A program made the translations under genes and the position numbers. The notes beneath the pieces were generated by a model. The model worked only from the letters and a program-made list of their open reading frames with translations, searched no databases and was not told the DNA's origin. Below, one piece after another: positions 44,638 through 54,290 of a DNA stretch of 64,000 nucleotides (the first letter of the stretch is position 1; every line of letters begins with the position of its first letter). The stretch lies in assembly GCF_019931145.1 (NCBI RefSeq), contig NZ_JAIOUV010000011.1, positions 1 to 64,000 of the forward strand, in the 5' to 3' direction. The stretch comes from Marinicella meishanensis (GTDB lineage Bacteria > Pseudomonadota > Gammaproteobacteria > Xanthomonadales > Marinicellaceae).

Positions 44638-46638
44638 ATGACAGAGAGAAAATTGCTGGCCAATGCCATTCGCGTGCTTGCGATGGATGCCGTTCAACAA
44701 GCCAATTCGGGACACCCCGGTGCCCCCATGGGCATGGCCGACATCACCGAAGTGCTGTTCAACGACTTCCTGCAGCACAACCCCAAAAATCCCCATTGGC
44801 CCAACCGCGATCGCTTTGTCATGTCCAACGGACACGGCTCCATGTTGCCCTATGCCGCCTTGCACTTGTCAGGCTATGACTTGGACATGGATGATTTGCG
44901 AGACTTTAGACAGTTACACTCCAAGACCCCCGGACACCCGGAATATGGCTACACACCCGGCATTGAAACCACCACCGGCCCATTGGGTCAAGGCATCGCC
45001 AATGCCGTGGGTATGGCCTTGGCAGAAAAGCTGCTGGCAGCACAATTCAACCAACCCGGTCACCCGTTGATTGATCACCACACCTATGTGTTTTTGGGAG
45101 ATGGTTGCTTGATGGAAGGCATTTCTCATGAAGCCTGTTCGCTGGCAGGCACCCTGCAACTGGGTAAACTGATTGCAATCTACGATGACAACAACATTTC
45201 CATCGACGGGGAAGTCGACGGTTGGTTCACCGATGACACGCCACAGCGGTTTCGCGCCTACGGTTGGCAGGTGATTGAAGCCGTGGATGGACACGATGCC
45301 GAAGCAGTCAAACAAGCCATCGCTGCCGGCTTGGCCAACAGCGATCAGCCCACTTTGATCTGCGCCAAGACCCAAATTGGTGCCGGGGCACCCAACAAAG
45401 CGGGCTCGCATGATTGCCACGGCGCCCCTTTGGGTGCTGAGGAAGTGGTGGCCACCCGCCAAGCCTTGAACTGGCCGCATGAAGCTTTTGTCATACCCAA
45501 TGAAATATACGCCGCCTGGGACGCCACCGAAGCCGGCGCCGCCGCTGAACAAGACTGGCAACATCAATTCCAAGCCTATGCCAGCCAACACCCAGAACTC
45601 GCTGCCGAATTGCAACGAAGACTGGCCGGCCAACTGCCAGAGAACTGGCAACAAGTGACCGAGCAATACATCCAACAAACCGCCCAAGACGCACCACAAA
45701 TGGCCACCCGCAAAGCCTCCAAACACGCCTTGGAAGGATTGGGCCCCATTTTGCCTGAGTTTTTTGGCGGTTCGGCCGACCTGACCCCCTCGAACAACAC
45801 CTTCTGGTCAGGATCCAAATCCATCAATGGTGGCGACTTCACCGGCAATTATTTGTCTTACGGGGTGCGTGAATTTGCCATGAGTGCCATCACCAACGGC
45901 ATGGCCTTGCACGGTGGTTTCATCCCTTACAGCGCCACCTTTTTGATGTTTTCTGAATACGCCCGCAATGCCTTGCGCATGGCGGCTTTGATGAAGATAC
46001 GCAACATTTTCGTTTACACCCACGACTCCATTGGGGTCGGCGAAGATGGTCCAACCCACCAACCGGTGGAACAAACCCCCACCCTGCGCATGATTCCCAA
46101 CATGCATGTGTGGCGACCGTGCGACGCGGTTGAATCGGTGGTGGCCTGGCAAACAGCCGTGGCCCGCACCGAAGGCCCTTCTTGTTTGTTGTTCACCCGC
46201 CAAGGGGTGGCGCACCAAGCACGCAACAAGACCCAAATTGAATCCATCAAACGCGGTGGCTATGTGTTGCTGGATTGTGCAGGAGCACCTGAGTTGATCG
46301 TCATTGCCACCGGGTCTGAAGTGGGCATTGCCAGCGAAGCAGTACAGCAATTGCAAGCCACTGGCGTGGCGGCTCGTTTGGTGTCCATGCCTTGTGCTGA
46401 AATTTTTGCCCAACAAGACGCGGCTTACCGTGAAACGGTTATGCCAGCCGCATGTGACAAACGCCTGGCGGTGGAAGCCGCACAAGGCGACTACTGGTAT
46501 AAATACGTGGGCCTCAATGGCCGCGTGATTGGCCAAAACACATTCGGTGAATCGGCCCCAGGCAAGCAGCTGTTCGAACACTTTGGCTTCACCACCGAGC
46601 GTGTGGTGGACACCGCCCGTTCGCTGTTGGCTGAGTAA
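44638..46638 (+). CDS. tkt: Transketolase
   Basis: Transketolase moves two-carbon units between sugar phosphates in the pentose phosphate pathway, using thiamine diphosphate. The 666-aa protein has [13 protein letters not shown] near 23, the ThDP motif [13 protein letters not shown] running to DDNNISIDG near 153-190, and [16 protein letters not shown] near 466. ATG 44638 matches the E. coli start by homology; a TTG at 44602, in frame and 6 bases after AAGGA, could extend it by 12 residues. No Calvin-cycle genes adjoin, so a metabolic rather than photosynthetic role is likely. Confidence 0.97.
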   Translation: MTERKLLANAIRVLAMDAVQQANSGHPGAPMGMADITEVLFNDFLQHNPKNPHWPNRDRFVMSNGHGSMLPYAALHLSGYDLDMDDLRDFRQLHSKTPGHPEYGYTPGIETTTGPLGQGIANAVGMALAEKLLAAQFNQPGHPLIDHHTYVFLGDGCLMEGISHEACSLAGTLQLGKLIAIYDDNNISIDGEVDGWFTDDTPQRFRAYGWQVIEAVDGHDAEAVKQAIAAGLANSDQPTLICAKTQIGAGAPNKAGSHDCHGAPLGAEEVVATRQALNWPHEAFVIPNEIYAAWDATEAGAAAEQDWQHQFQAYASQHPELAAELQRRLAGQLPENWQQVTEQYIQQTAQDAPQMATRKASKHALEGLGPILPEFFGGSADLTPSNNTFWSGSKSINGGDFTGNYLSYGVREFAMSAITNGMALHGGFIPYSATFLMFSEYARNALRMAALMKIRNIFVYTHDSIGVGEDGPTHQPVEQTPTLRMIPNMHVWRPCDAVESVVAWQTAVARTEGPSCLLFTRQGVAHQARNKTQIESIKRGGYVLLDCAGAPELIVIATGSEVGIASEAVQQLQATGVAARLVSMPCAEIFAQQDAAYRETVMPAACDKRLAVEAAQGDYWYKYVGLNGRVIGQNTFGESAPGKQLFEHFGFTTERVVDTARSLLAE

Positions 46639-46660
46639 AATTCACGATGTCAAAACCCCA

Positions 46661-46688
46661 AAAAGGGCTGATGAATCAGCCCTTTTTT
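46661..46688. terminator. Bidirectional terminator (tkt / coiled-coil gene)
   Basis: AAAAGGGCTGAT and ATCAGCCCTTTT form a 12-bp stem with a 2-base apex, followed by T on the plus strand and preceded by A. It lies between the convergent tkt and 46708-46989 genes. Confidence 0.9.
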
Positions 46689-46707
46689 GTGGGATATCCA
46701 AATCGGA

Positions 46708-46989
46708 TCAATCCTCTTTTTCTGATTTCAACCGCTCTCTGATTTTGGCTTTGGCAATGCTTTTCTTGGCCGCTTTTTTGGCCGCCTTACTGGCCATGGC
46801 CATCACCTCTTTCTGCATTTCCTGCCGTTCTTTCTTGCGGATCTGATCTTCCAACTTCTTGTTGTGTTCAATCATGATCTGCATGTGGTCATGCATTTTT
46901 TCGATGGATTTGGCATGCGCTTCCACCTGCTCAAGAATGGCCTCGCACTTGGCCACCATGGCCACCACCTTTTGCTCCTTATCCTTCAT
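46708..46989 (-). CDS. Small coiled-coil protein, lysine-rich C-terminus
   Basis: The 93-aa product is not assigned to a family. Residues about 10-60 look like a continuous amphipathic coiled coil (AILEQVEAHAKSIEKMHDHMQIMIEHNKKLEDQIRKKE), then a basic Ala/Lys stretch SKAAKKAAKKSIAKAK. It starts within the last 11 bases of ppk2, so it is probably translated from the same mRNA. The role is unknown; a partner or regulator of the kinase is one guess based only on coupling. Confidence 0.7.
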   Translation of the reverse strand: MKDKEQKVVAMVAKCEAILEQVEAHAKSIEKMHDHMQIMIEHNKKLEDQIRKKERQEMQKEVMAMASKAAKKAAKKSIAKAKIRERLKSEKED

Positions 46990-47908
46990 TACTGATTGCC
47001 CTCAGGGTCGCATAGGGATACATTTTGTTGACCGATCCGACGATGTTGGTGTCATAGTCTTTGACAATCGACAGGTTCTTGTTGGGGTAATCCAAGTGAT
47101 GCAAAAAATACCGCATGCAATTAATCCGGGCCCGTTTCTTGTCGTCTGACTTGATCACGGTCCAAGGCGTCAGTGGATTGTCGGTGTGAAAGAACATGTC
47201 CTTTTTGGCTTTGGTGTAATCGTCCCATTTGTCCAGTGATTGCACATCCACCGGACTGAGCTTCCAATGCTTCAGTGGGTCATTCTTGCGACTGTGGAAC
47301 CGCCGCAGCTGTTCTTGGCGGGTCACCGAGAACCAAAATTTAAACAAGATGATGCCTGAATTGACCAGCATTTGTTCAAACGGAAACACCTGTCGGATGA
47401 ATTCTTGGTACTCTTCTTCATTACAAAACTTCATGACCCTTTCAACACCGGCCCGGTTGTACCAGGAGCGGTCAAAAAACACCATTTCCCCTTTGGTCGG
47501 CAGTTGGGCCACATAGCGTTGAAAATACCATTGTCCGCGTTCTCTTTCGGTGGGCTTTTCCAAGGCCACCACATGGGCGGCACGGGGATTGAGGTGCTCC
47601 ATGAAGCGTTTGATGGTGCCCCCTTTACCGGCCGCATCACGACCTTCAAACAGACACACGATGCGCTGTCCGGTTTCTTTGACCCAGCTTTGTATCTTCA
47701 ACAACTCCGTTTGCAGCAGGTGTTTTTCGGTTTCATACTCTATCAATTCCATCTTTTCATCGTAAGGGTATTCACCGGCCGCATGGCTCAGCTGCAACAA
47801 TTCCCTACCCGAAATGTTGCGCTTTTGTTTCATCACGTATTTGTGATCAGAAAATTGATTCAACAGTTTTTTGGCTTGTTCCGTATTCAGCGGGTTTTCT
47901 CTTGTCAT
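46979..47908 (-). CDS. ppk2: Polyphosphate kinase 2 (PPK2 family)
   Basis: PPK2 enzymes phosphorylate nucleoside mono- or diphosphates from polyphosphate. The 309-aa single-domain protein has Walker A GRDAAGKGG (89-97), Walker B FFDRSWYNRAGVE (144-156) and the lid/adjacent motif KKDMFFHTDNPLTPW near 234. Its length and the single domain fit class I (ADP-phosphorylating) PPK2, but class assignment from sequence alone is uncertain. It is followed with an 11-base overlap by the coiled-coil gene. The 247-base region upstream holds a stem-loop and no gene. Confidence 0.93.
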   Translation of the reverse strand: MTRENPLNTEQAKKLLNQFSDHKYVMKQKRNISGRELLQLSHAAGEYPYDEKMELIEYETEKHLLQTELLKIQSWVKETGQRIVCLFEGRDAAGKGGTIKRFMEHLNPRAAHVVALEKPTERERGQWYFQRYVAQLPTKGEMVFFDRSWYNRAGVERVMKFCNEEEYQEFIRQVFPFEQMLVNSGIILFKFWFSVTRQEQLRRFHSRKNDPLKHWKLSPVDVQSLDKWDDYTKAKKDMFFHTDNPLTPWTVIKSDDKKRARINCMRYFLHHLDYPNKNLSIVKDYDTNIVGSVNKMYPYATLRAISNEG

Positions 47909-48104
47909 AACAGTCTCAGGTCGTTTTCGTTACCGTCAGGTCCACACACCAACAATCTCCATCGCCAGTGACACGCTTTGTTCATGTGATTCCCCCCGAA
48001 TTTATATTCTAACCCGATTGTTACCGCTGTCCGTTTAAATTGCGCAACATTTTCATGACAAGCCCAGGATTTATTGACCTGAATCAAATTTTTTCCCGCC
48101 CAAC

Positions 48105-48136
48105 ACACAACAAGGCACCCAAGTGCCTTGTTGTGT
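48105..48136. other. Perfect 14-bp stem-loop
   Basis: ACACAACAAGGCAC and its exact complement flank a 4-base loop (CCAA), 19 bases past the stop of the glycine-zipper gene (minus strand). No T-run follows on either strand, so it may be an mRNA-stabilising or rho-linked 3' structure. Confidence 0.75.
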
Positions 48137-48155
48137 ACCCTGAAATTAAATTGAA

Positions 48156-48644
48156 TCAGCGATCAATGACATCCACAGATACGCGCAATCGCACCCGGTC
48201 ACCGGGGTGTTCTTGCATCTGGGTGTGATACAAATCGCCATTGTATTCATAGGTCACGTCATAACCCATGAAGCGATTTTCTTCGCGGTAATGGGTCTCA
48301 ATGTAACAACTTTGACCATGGCGATGGCGGTTGGGCTGATTGGCACCCACGCCGGCACCGATCAAAATGCCTGCGGCGGTGGCGGCATCGCGTCCGCTGC
48401 CCTTACCGAAGCGGTTGCCAATGGCACCACCAATGATGCCACCCAAAATGGCTTTGCCGGCATTGGATCGGGGGCGTGGCTCGGTGCGGTATCGTTCGCA
48501 CACTTGTCGCTCCTCAGGAATCGACACGTATTGATAAATGGGTTCCACTTCGACCACACGGCCGTAATTGATGTTGTTGTAACGATTGGCTGAGGCCACA
48601 AATGAGGCACTCAGTAAGCAGGTCAATAGGGTCAACTTGTTCAT
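48156..48644 (-). CDS. Glycine-zipper 2TM envelope protein
   Basis: The 162-aa protein has a signal peptide (about 1-20, cut near VASA-NR) and a central glycine-zipper (about 60-98: AILGGIIGGAIGNRFGKGSGRDAATAAGILIGAGVGA), as in the Rickettsia 17-kDa antigen/SlyB/UmoD-like families that sit in the outer membrane or periplasm. No lipobox cysteine follows the signal. The C-terminal part has aromatic beta segments (YDVTYEYNGDLYHTQM). The start at 48644 (MNKLTLL) is preferred over 48656. A role in envelope integrity is likely by analogy but not shown. Confidence 0.85.
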   Translation of the reverse strand: MNKLTLLTCLLSASFVASANRYNNINYGRVVEVEPIYQYVSIPEERQVCERYRTEPRPRSNAGKAILGGIIGGAIGNRFGKGSGRDAATAAGILIGAGVGANQPNRHRHGQSCYIETHYREENRFMGYDVTYEYNGDLYHTQMQEHPGDRVRLRVSVDVIDR

Positions 48645-48762
48645 CACAGACTCCAAAAATTGGTATGCAGCCAGTGTATGTCAAGTTTCATGAACACAAT
48701 CTGAATTGCACCAATCTGTTCAGCTGGCGTTTGGTTAGCAAGGATAGACGTGGCTCCAAAAG

Positions 48763-48791
48763 GTTGGCCGGATTGAAACAATCCGGCCAAC
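48763..48791 (-). terminator. Candidate terminator far downstream of the EAL gene
   Basis: GTTGGCCGGATTG and its complement form a perfect 13-bp stem with a 3-base loop. On the minus strand it is followed by CCTTTTGG, a short T-run. It lies 272 bases past the EAL gene stop, which would give that mRNA a long 3' region. Confidence 0.6.
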
Positions 48792-49062
48792 AAAGGTGTC
48801 ATCATAATGCTATGAATACACCTGATGTCGCTACTGGGACTTTGACCATATCCCACAGATGTAGCGACTTCTTACCCACACAAACATTGTAAGCAATAAT
48901 TTTTGAAAATGGAATGTTCTTGGGACTTTTTATCGGATGTTTTCCCAATAGACCACACTCCCTGTGAGCCCAAGGTGGGCTGATTGGCAGTTGAGGCCAC
49001 CAGCTTAGCCGGTTATGCGGGTGAATCTGGTGGGCCTTTACAGTCTACAAGACCAGGGGAAT
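48792..49062. other. Gene-free region with further inverted repeats
   Basis: About 270 bases without a supported ORF. It contains AGGTGT/ACACCT (48794-48823) and nested GTCGCTAC/GTAGCGAC enclosing TGGGA/TCCCA (about 48829-48873), and AGCCC-AAGGT-GGGCT near 48967-48981. Together with the 48763 hairpin the region looks structured as RNA, but no known ncRNA family was recognised. Confidence 0.5.
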
Positions 49063-50214
49063 TCAATTGAACTTCAGTTGCAGCACTTCTTCTTTCGACA
49101 TTGGTTTGCCAAAGAAATAACCTTGGCCAAAATCAAAATTCAACTGCTTCAGCATGTCATGCTGAGACGCGTCTTCAACGCCCTCTGCCACCAGTTTGGT
49201 GCCCAAACTGTGACCAATGTGGGCAATGGCTTTGAGGATGGTTTGGTACCGCTGGTTTTTGAACATGTTGCGGATGAACACTTGATCGACTTTGAGCACG
49301 TCAAAATTCAGTTCCACCAATTGTTCCATGCCTGAATGCCCGGTGCCAAAATCGTCGGCACACACCGGAAAGCCAATGTTGCGACACTTGTCCAGCCATT
49401 TTTTGGCCAACTCAAAATCCACCACCATGGTTTCGGTGATTTCCAATTTCAATCTTTCCGGGCTGATGTGGTGGTCTTGGACCCGGCTCAAAACCCGGTT
49501 CAAAAATTGGTCATCGTCCAATTGTCTGGAAGACACGTTGATGTTGATGAACACATGGTCTGGCAATTGCGTGAGCATTTCGATGGCTCGGGTAAAAACC
49601 AAATCACCCACTTCAATGATCAAATCGGTTTCTTCGGCCAAGGCGATGAATTCAACCGGAGAAATGAACCCCCGTTCCGGGTGCTGCCACCGGCTCAAAG
49701 CCTCAAAACCTGTGATGTGATTGCTTTGGATGTCATTGATGGGTTGGAACACCGTTTGCACTTGTCCGCCATTGATGGCAATGCGCAATTCACTTTCCAG
49801 TTTGAATTTGGAAATGCCGGCTTGTTCGATCACCGAAGCCACTTGTTCCAACAGATTGTTGTTGCCGGCGTTTATCTGACCCGATGGCAACATGGAGCGG
49901 AAACGTTTCAACAACACCCCGACCAGGGCTTTGACAATGGGGTCACTTTCAGCCAGGCGATTGGTGATTTGTTGGGTTCTGACTTCCAGTAAGGTGACGG
50001 CCGTCAAGGCCCGGGCTGAGGTGGACCGGGGCGATTGATCCAACACCCCCATTTCGCCAAACAATTCACCTTCATTGAGGATGTCAATGATGCTTTCGCT
50101 GGACTCAACGTAGATTTCAACCTGGCCTTGTTCGATGATGTATGCACAATCAGACCGGTCACCTCCGTGAAATATGATTTCGCCAGGCTGGTATTGTTTG
50201 ATGTGGTAACTCAT
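49063..50214 (-). CDS. Cyclic-nucleotide-binding EAL domain phosphodiesterase
   Basis: The 383-aa protein joins a CRP-like cNMP-binding domain (about 7-110; GELFGEMGVLDQSPRSTSARA matches the phosphate-binding cassette) to an EAL domain (about 150-383). The EAL domain has the residues needed for c-di-GMP hydrolysis: E171 in EALSRW, N226, E258, D287-D288 in DDFGTG, K308, D310, E344 and QGY at 364-366. It is therefore probably an active c-di-GMP phosphodiesterase controlled by cAMP or cGMP. No transmembrane or HAMP segment is present, so it is cytoplasmic. It stands alone, divergent from nothing close, with the hppA terminator upstream. Confidence 0.93.
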   Translation of the reverse strand: MSYHIKQYQPGEIIFHGGDRSDCAYIIEQGQVEIYVESSESIIDILNEGELFGEMGVLDQSPRSTSARALTAVTLLEVRTQQITNRLAESDPIVKALVGVLLKRFRSMLPSGQINAGNNNLLEQVASVIEQAGISKFKLESELRIAINGGQVQTVFQPINDIQSNHITGFEALSRWQHPERGFISPVEFIALAEETDLIIEVGDLVFTRAIEMLTQLPDHVFININVSSRQLDDDQFLNRVLSRVQDHHISPERLKLEITETMVVDFELAKKWLDKCRNIGFPVCADDFGTGHSGMEQLVELNFDVLKVDQVFIRNMFKNQRYQTILKAIAHIGHSLGTKLVAEGVEDASQHDMLKQLNFDFGQGYFFGKPMSKEEVLQLKFN

Positions 50215-50272
50215 GTGCCGTCCATACGTGCTGTGTATTCATCATAACCCATGCGCATAATGATGGCGACAA

Positions 50273-50296
50273 AAAAAGCCCCTTTCGGGGCTTTTT
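50273..50296 (-). terminator. Terminator of hppA
   Basis: AAAAAGCCCC and GGGGCTTTTT pair around a TTTC loop, 20 bases past the hppA stop, with a run of seven T on the minus strand. A T-run on the plus strand also exists but no plus-strand gene ends here. Confidence 0.92.
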
Positions 50297-50315
50297 ATTG
50301 ATGACTGACAAGGGT

Positions 50316-52361
50316 TTAGCTGAAAAACCCACCGGGCATTTTGGCCAACAATGGGGCGATCACCAAGGACACAATGGCCATCACATTGATCAAAATATTC
50401 ATCGATGGTCCGGAGGTGTCTTTGAACGGATCACCCACCGTGTCACCCACCACCGCGGCTTTGTGCACGTCGGATCCTTTGCCACCCAAGTTGCCTTTTT
50501 CAACATATTTCTTGGCGTTGTCCCAAGCACCACCGGCATTGGCCATGGTCAGTGCCAACAACACACAGGTGATCAAGGCACCCCCGAGCATGCCGCCCAA
50601 GGCCGCGGCACCCAGGCCGAAACCCACCACCACCGGCGCCAACACGGCCAGAGCACCAGGGGCCATCATGCGTTTCAAAGCGGCTTTGGTGGCGATGTCG
50701 ATACATTTTTTGCTGTCGGGCTTGGCTTTGCCTTCCATCAAACCGGGAATTTCTTTGAATTGGCGGCGGATTTCCTTGATCATGTCAAAGGCCGCATCAC
50801 CCACCGCCCGCATGGTCATGGCCGACACGATGAACGGGAAAATACCGCCCAAGAACATGCCCATCAGCACCACGGGGTTACCAATGTCCAAACTGAAGTT
50901 CGGCACTTGGCTGGAAATGACTTGAATGAATGCCGCGATGATGGCCAAGGCCGCCAAACCAGCAGCGCCAATGGCAAAGCCTTTACCAATGGCGGCGGTG
51001 GTGTTACCCACTTCATCCAGCCCGTCGGTGATTTCGCGGGTTTCAGGACCCAATTCAGCCATTTCGGCAATGCCTCCGGCATTGTCAGCAACCGGACCAT
51101 AGGCATCAATCGCCATGGTGATGCCAACGGTGGCCAACATGCCCACCGCACCAATGCCAACACCATACACGCCAGCTCCTTCAGGCAACAATATGGAGGT
51201 ACCAAAAATGATGCCTGCCAGGGTGATGACTGGAATCACCACCGACTCCATGCCCACAGCCAAACCGGCAATCATCACGGTGGCCGACCCCGTTTCACCG
51301 CCTTTTGCAATGTCACGAACTGGCTTACCACCGGTGTAATATTCGGTCACCAGACCAATCACCATGCCACCCACGGCGCCCAGCAACACACATTGCCACA
51401 CGGCGCTTTGGATACCCAAGGATTTGGTGGTGAAATAAGCCGCCACAATGAACAGCAAGGTGGCGCCAATGGTACCAAAGCGCAAAGCCACATCAGGCTT
51501 TTTGCTGGAGAACACTTTGACCAAAAAAATGCCGATGATGGAACAAATCAAACCCGTGGAAGCCAACGCCAAAGGCAAAAACATCAGGTCTTGTTGGCGT
51601 TCTGCGATTTGCGAGACCAAACCCAAAGCCATGGTCGAAGCAATCGCGATGCAGGCAATCATCGAGCCGCAGTACGATTCAAAAATGTCCGAACCCATGC
51701 CGGCCACATCCCCAACGTTGTCACCGACGTTGTCGGCGATGACGCCCGGATTTCTCGGATCGTCTTCTGGAATGCCGGCTTCGACTTTACCCACCAAGTC
51801 AGCACCGACATCGGCACTTTTGGTGAAAATACCGCCGCCCACACGCGAGAACAAGGCAACCACTGAACCACCCATACCAAAGCCATGAATTGATTCCACG
51901 GTGTGTGGGTCACCACCAAACATCAAATACAGGGTGCCGATGCCCAACAGGCCCATGGCCGCGACAATCAGGCCCATGATGGAACCGCCATAGAATGCCA
52001 CCGACAGGGCTTTGGCCGCGCCATGCTGATTGGCAGCGACGGTGGTGCGCACATTGGCCTTGGTGGCAGAAAACATGCCAAAATAGCCAGCGATGCCTGA
52101 ACACAATGCGCCCAGAATAAAAGCAAATGGGGTGTGCCAATCACCAAATCCAAAGTACAGAGCAACCACAATCACCGCCACGAACAAAAACAGCAAACTG
52201 TATTCACGGCGCATGAAAACCATGGCCCCTTCGTGGATTTCTCTGGCGATTTCTTTGACTTTGCCTTCGCCTGCTGGCATTTTGTTGACCATCATATAAA
52301 TGATCATTGCCATAAGCACCCCAACACCTCCCACGATCAGTGGGATCAACTCTTGATTCAT
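50316..52361 (-). CDS. hppA: Membrane-bound ion-pumping pyrophosphatase
   Basis: HppA couples hydrolysis of pyrophosphate to H+ and/or Na+ pumping across the inner membrane. The 681-aa protein has about 16 membrane segments and the substrate site [19 protein letters not shown] near 200-218 plus [12 protein letters not shown] near 419-430. The motif at 452-459 is GNTTAAIG, with Ala and Gly where K+-independent enzymes have Lys and Thr, so it is predicted K+-dependent. Whether it pumps H+ or Na+ cannot be decided by reading. The start at 52361 follows GAGGAA; an in-frame ATG at 52460 would add 33 unrelated residues. Confidence 0.96.
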   Translation of the reverse strand: MNQELIPLIVGGVGVLMAMIIYMMVNKMPAGEGKVKEIAREIHEGAMVFMRREYSLLFLFVAVIVVALYFGFGDWHTPFAFILGALCSGIAGYFGMFSATKANVRTTVAANQHGAAKALSVAFYGGSIMGLIVAAMGLLGIGTLYLMFGGDPHTVESIHGFGMGGSVVALFSRVGGGIFTKSADVGADLVGKVEAGIPEDDPRNPGVIADNVGDNVGDVAGMGSDIFESYCGSMIACIAIASTMALGLVSQIAERQQDLMFLPLALASTGLICSIIGIFLVKVFSSKKPDVALRFGTIGATLLFIVAAYFTTKSLGIQSAVWQCVLLGAVGGMVIGLVTEYYTGGKPVRDIAKGGETGSATVMIAGLAVGMESVVIPVITLAGIIFGTSILLPEGAGVYGVGIGAVGMLATVGITMAIDAYGPVADNAGGIAEMAELGPETREITDGLDEVGNTTAAIGKGFAIGAAGLAALAIIAAFIQVISSQVPNFSLDIGNPVVLMGMFLGGIFPFIVSAMTMRAVGDAAFDMIKEIRRQFKEIPGLMEGKAKPDSKKCIDIATKAALKRMMAPGALAVLAPVVVGFGLGAAALGGMLGGALITCVLLALTMANAGGAWDNAKKYVEKGNLGGKGSDVHKAAVVGDTVGDPFKDTSGPSMNILINVMAIVSLVIAPLLAKMPGGFFS

Positions 52362-52568
52362 AAGTATTCCTCTATTTGATTGATTCTTGTAATTGACTGT
52401 CTGCCACGGCACACATCCCAGTAATCTTAACACATCGGGTGTATTTTTTGATTCGGCCAATCACAAAACCACTGACTTTTCTCTCACCTGAGGACTCTTC
52501 CTGACAGCACCTGAGCGTTGTGCTTCACATGGGGACAATTTTCCATCTACTTCAGCCCCACAAAAGCA

Positions 52569-52574
52569 TATAAT
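52569..52574 (+). promoter_or_regulatory. -10 box of lgt
   Basis: A perfect TATAAT lies 29 bases upstream of the lgt ATG at 52603, giving a leader of about 22 bases. It overlaps an alternative in-frame ATG at 52573, which therefore cannot be the start of a transcript from this promoter. No strong -35 hexamer is seen. Confidence 0.5.
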
Positions 52575-52602
52575 GGGGCCTGTTTTAACACCTCACCATG
52601 AC

Positions 52603-53508
52603 ATGTCCAGCCAGCACCCTGTCGTCGACTTTGACCCCGTTTTTTTGTCATTAGGTCCCTTTGACCTGCCCTGGATCGGTGCCGTTGGGCCATTGAACAT
52701 TCATTGGTATGGCATCACCTATTTGATCGGTTTTGCTTGTTATTATCTGCTCGGGCGTTACCGCATCAAACGGCATGCCGATGGTTGGACCCATGAACAA
52801 CTGTCTGATTTCTTGTTTTATGGTGCCATCGGCATCATCGTGGGTGGCCGCTTGGGTTGGGTGCTGTTTTACAACGACACTTCATTGCTCAGTGACCCCA
52901 CCTTGCCCTTGCGCGTGTGGGAAGGTGGCATGTCGTTTCATGGTGGCTTATCCGGGGTGTTGCTGGCCATGCTGTACTTCAAGCGCAAAACCGAAAAAAC
53001 ATTTTTCCAGGTCAGTGATTTCATCGCCCCATTGGTGCCCACGGGCATCTTGGCGGTGCGGTTGGGTAACTTTTTGAACGGTGAGCTGTGGGGGCGCTTG
53101 ACCCAGCACCCCTGGGGCATGATCTTCCCCGATTCTTTGCCGGTTCATTTACAAGCCATCAACCTGCCGGTGGGAGCGTGGCAACAAATGTATGAACAAG
53201 GCCAATTGGATGCTTTTGCCCGGCACCCCTCTACCTTGTATGAAGCCCTGGGCGAGGGTCTGATCACCTTTGTGCTGGTTTGGTGGGTGGCCAACAAAGC
53301 TCGCTACCGGGGCACGGTGTCGGCGGTCTTTTTGTTGAGTTATGGAACGGCCCGATTTGTTGCCGAATTTTTCCGTGAACCGGATGCCAATCGTGGTTTC
53401 ATCGCCTTTGAATGGATGACCATGGGCCATTTATTGACACTGCCTTTGTTGGCTTTTGGCCTGTGGATTTTGAGCCGCAAACGACCCGCGATCAACGGCG
53501 CCAAATGA
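52603..53508 (+). CDS. lgt: Prolipoprotein diacylglyceryl transferase
   Basis: Lgt adds diacylglycerol to the lipobox cysteine of lipoproteins at the inner membrane. The 301-aa protein has about seven membrane segments and the conserved HWYGITYLIGF near 36-46, GGMSFHGGLSG near 107-117, and the signature RLGNFLNGELWGR near 150-162. The start at 52603 is chosen over an ATG at 52573 because the latter overlaps the TATAAT box. It converges on gspN with 20 bases between stops and no clear terminator. Confidence 0.97.
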   Translation: MSSQHPVVDFDPVFLSLGPFDLPWIGAVGPLNIHWYGITYLIGFACYYLLGRYRIKRHADGWTHEQLSDFLFYGAIGIIVGGRLGWVLFYNDTSLLSDPTLPLRVWEGGMSFHGGLSGVLLAMLYFKRKTEKTFFQVSDFIAPLVPTGILAVRLGNFLNGELWGRLTQHPWGMIFPDSLPVHLQAINLPVGAWQQMYEQGQLDAFARHPSTLYEALGEGLITFVLVWWVANKARYRGTVSAVFLLSYGTARFVAEFFREPDANRGFIAFEWMTMGHLLTLPLLAFGLWILSRKRPAINGAK

Positions 53509-53528
53509 CCGCAGTGTTCAGCCTTTGA

Positions 53529-54290
53529 TCAATAAAACCCAGCCAGGTTCAAACGCCGTCCACCACCACGACGGGCATCACCCACACCATTGAGGATGGC
53601 ATCAAGCTCAAAATGGCCTGCTTTGGGAATGAGGTCCAGGTTCAATTGCCAGCGACCGGGCTGCAACACCAAATTGCCTGACACATTGATGGCGTTTGAT
53701 TGGCTGCTGAAAACACCCACCACCACACCATTGGCCTCGGTTTCAAACTTCAAGGTCACTTGTCCCAAGTCTTTTTGGTTGGGGGTGAGCATTTTGAAAT
53801 CTTGTAAGGTGATGGACCCAGACATGCGTTCGATCCCGGCATTCTTTTTATACACCACATCCTGGAGATTTAATTGGGCATAACCAGTCAATTGACCATA
53901 CCGCATTTGCATGAACGGTTTGATCAGTTGCCAATCTATAAAACCCAGCACCTGCTTGAACTCATGCTGTTCCTGGGTCAGTTCCCTGATGTCTAAGGTC
54001 AAGTCATAGTTGGGTTGATATACCCGCACTTTCCCGCCCAAGCCACGGAATGTTTTGGGGTACAAGAACCATTCGGCCTGGCCCAGGGGTGACGACATGT
54101 AGGTCATTGATCCGGCACTGCCTTTGACCGCCGAACCACTGATGTCATTCAGGCCCACCGGCTGCAGGTATTGTTTGACGTGATCGTAGTACCAATTCAA
54201 AGGCGTGGCTGCCACTGCGATGATCGCCAACAGCAACAGCACCAGCAAAAACTTAAACAATTTACCCAGTCGATCAGTGGTGCTGAACAT
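53529..54290 (-). CDS. gspN: Type II secretion system protein N
   Basis: GspN is an accessory inner-membrane protein of the type II secretion system. The 253-aa protein has one N-terminal membrane anchor (about 12-30) and a periplasmic beta-rich domain with the pattern of GspN (GLNDISGSAVKGSAGSMTY near 46-65; LGQAEWFLYPKTFRGL near 69). It overlaps gspM by 1 base and is the last of gspL-gspM-gspN. Its exact contribution to secretion is not settled. Confidence 0.9.
   Translation of the reverse strand: MFSTTDRLGKLFKFLLVLLLLAIIAVAATPLNWYYDHVKQYLQPVGLNDISGSAVKGSAGSMTYMSSPLGQAEWFLYPKTFRGLGGKVRVYQPNYDLTLDIRELTQEQHEFKQVLGFIDWQLIKPFMQMRYGQLTGYAQLNLQDVVYKKNAGIERMSGSITLQDFKMLTPNQKDLGQVTLKFETEANGVVVGVFSSQSNAINVSGNLVLQPGRWQLNLDLIPKAGHFELDAILNGVGDARRGGGRRLNLAGFY

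Noticed and set aside
48888-49062. CsrB/RsmZ-like small RNA: several GGA motifs and a TGTAAG half of a GacA box
   Set aside because: The second half of the box is missing and the GGA triplets are not placed in hairpin loops; GGA density is not clearly above chance.
49063-50214. c-di-GMP riboswitch near the EAL gene
   Set aside because: No GEMM-like conserved core was recognised upstream of the gene or in the downstream structured region.
52573-52602. Upstream ATG as the lgt start
   Set aside because: It overlaps a perfect TATAAT box and adds ten non-conserved residues; ATG 52603 is preferred.
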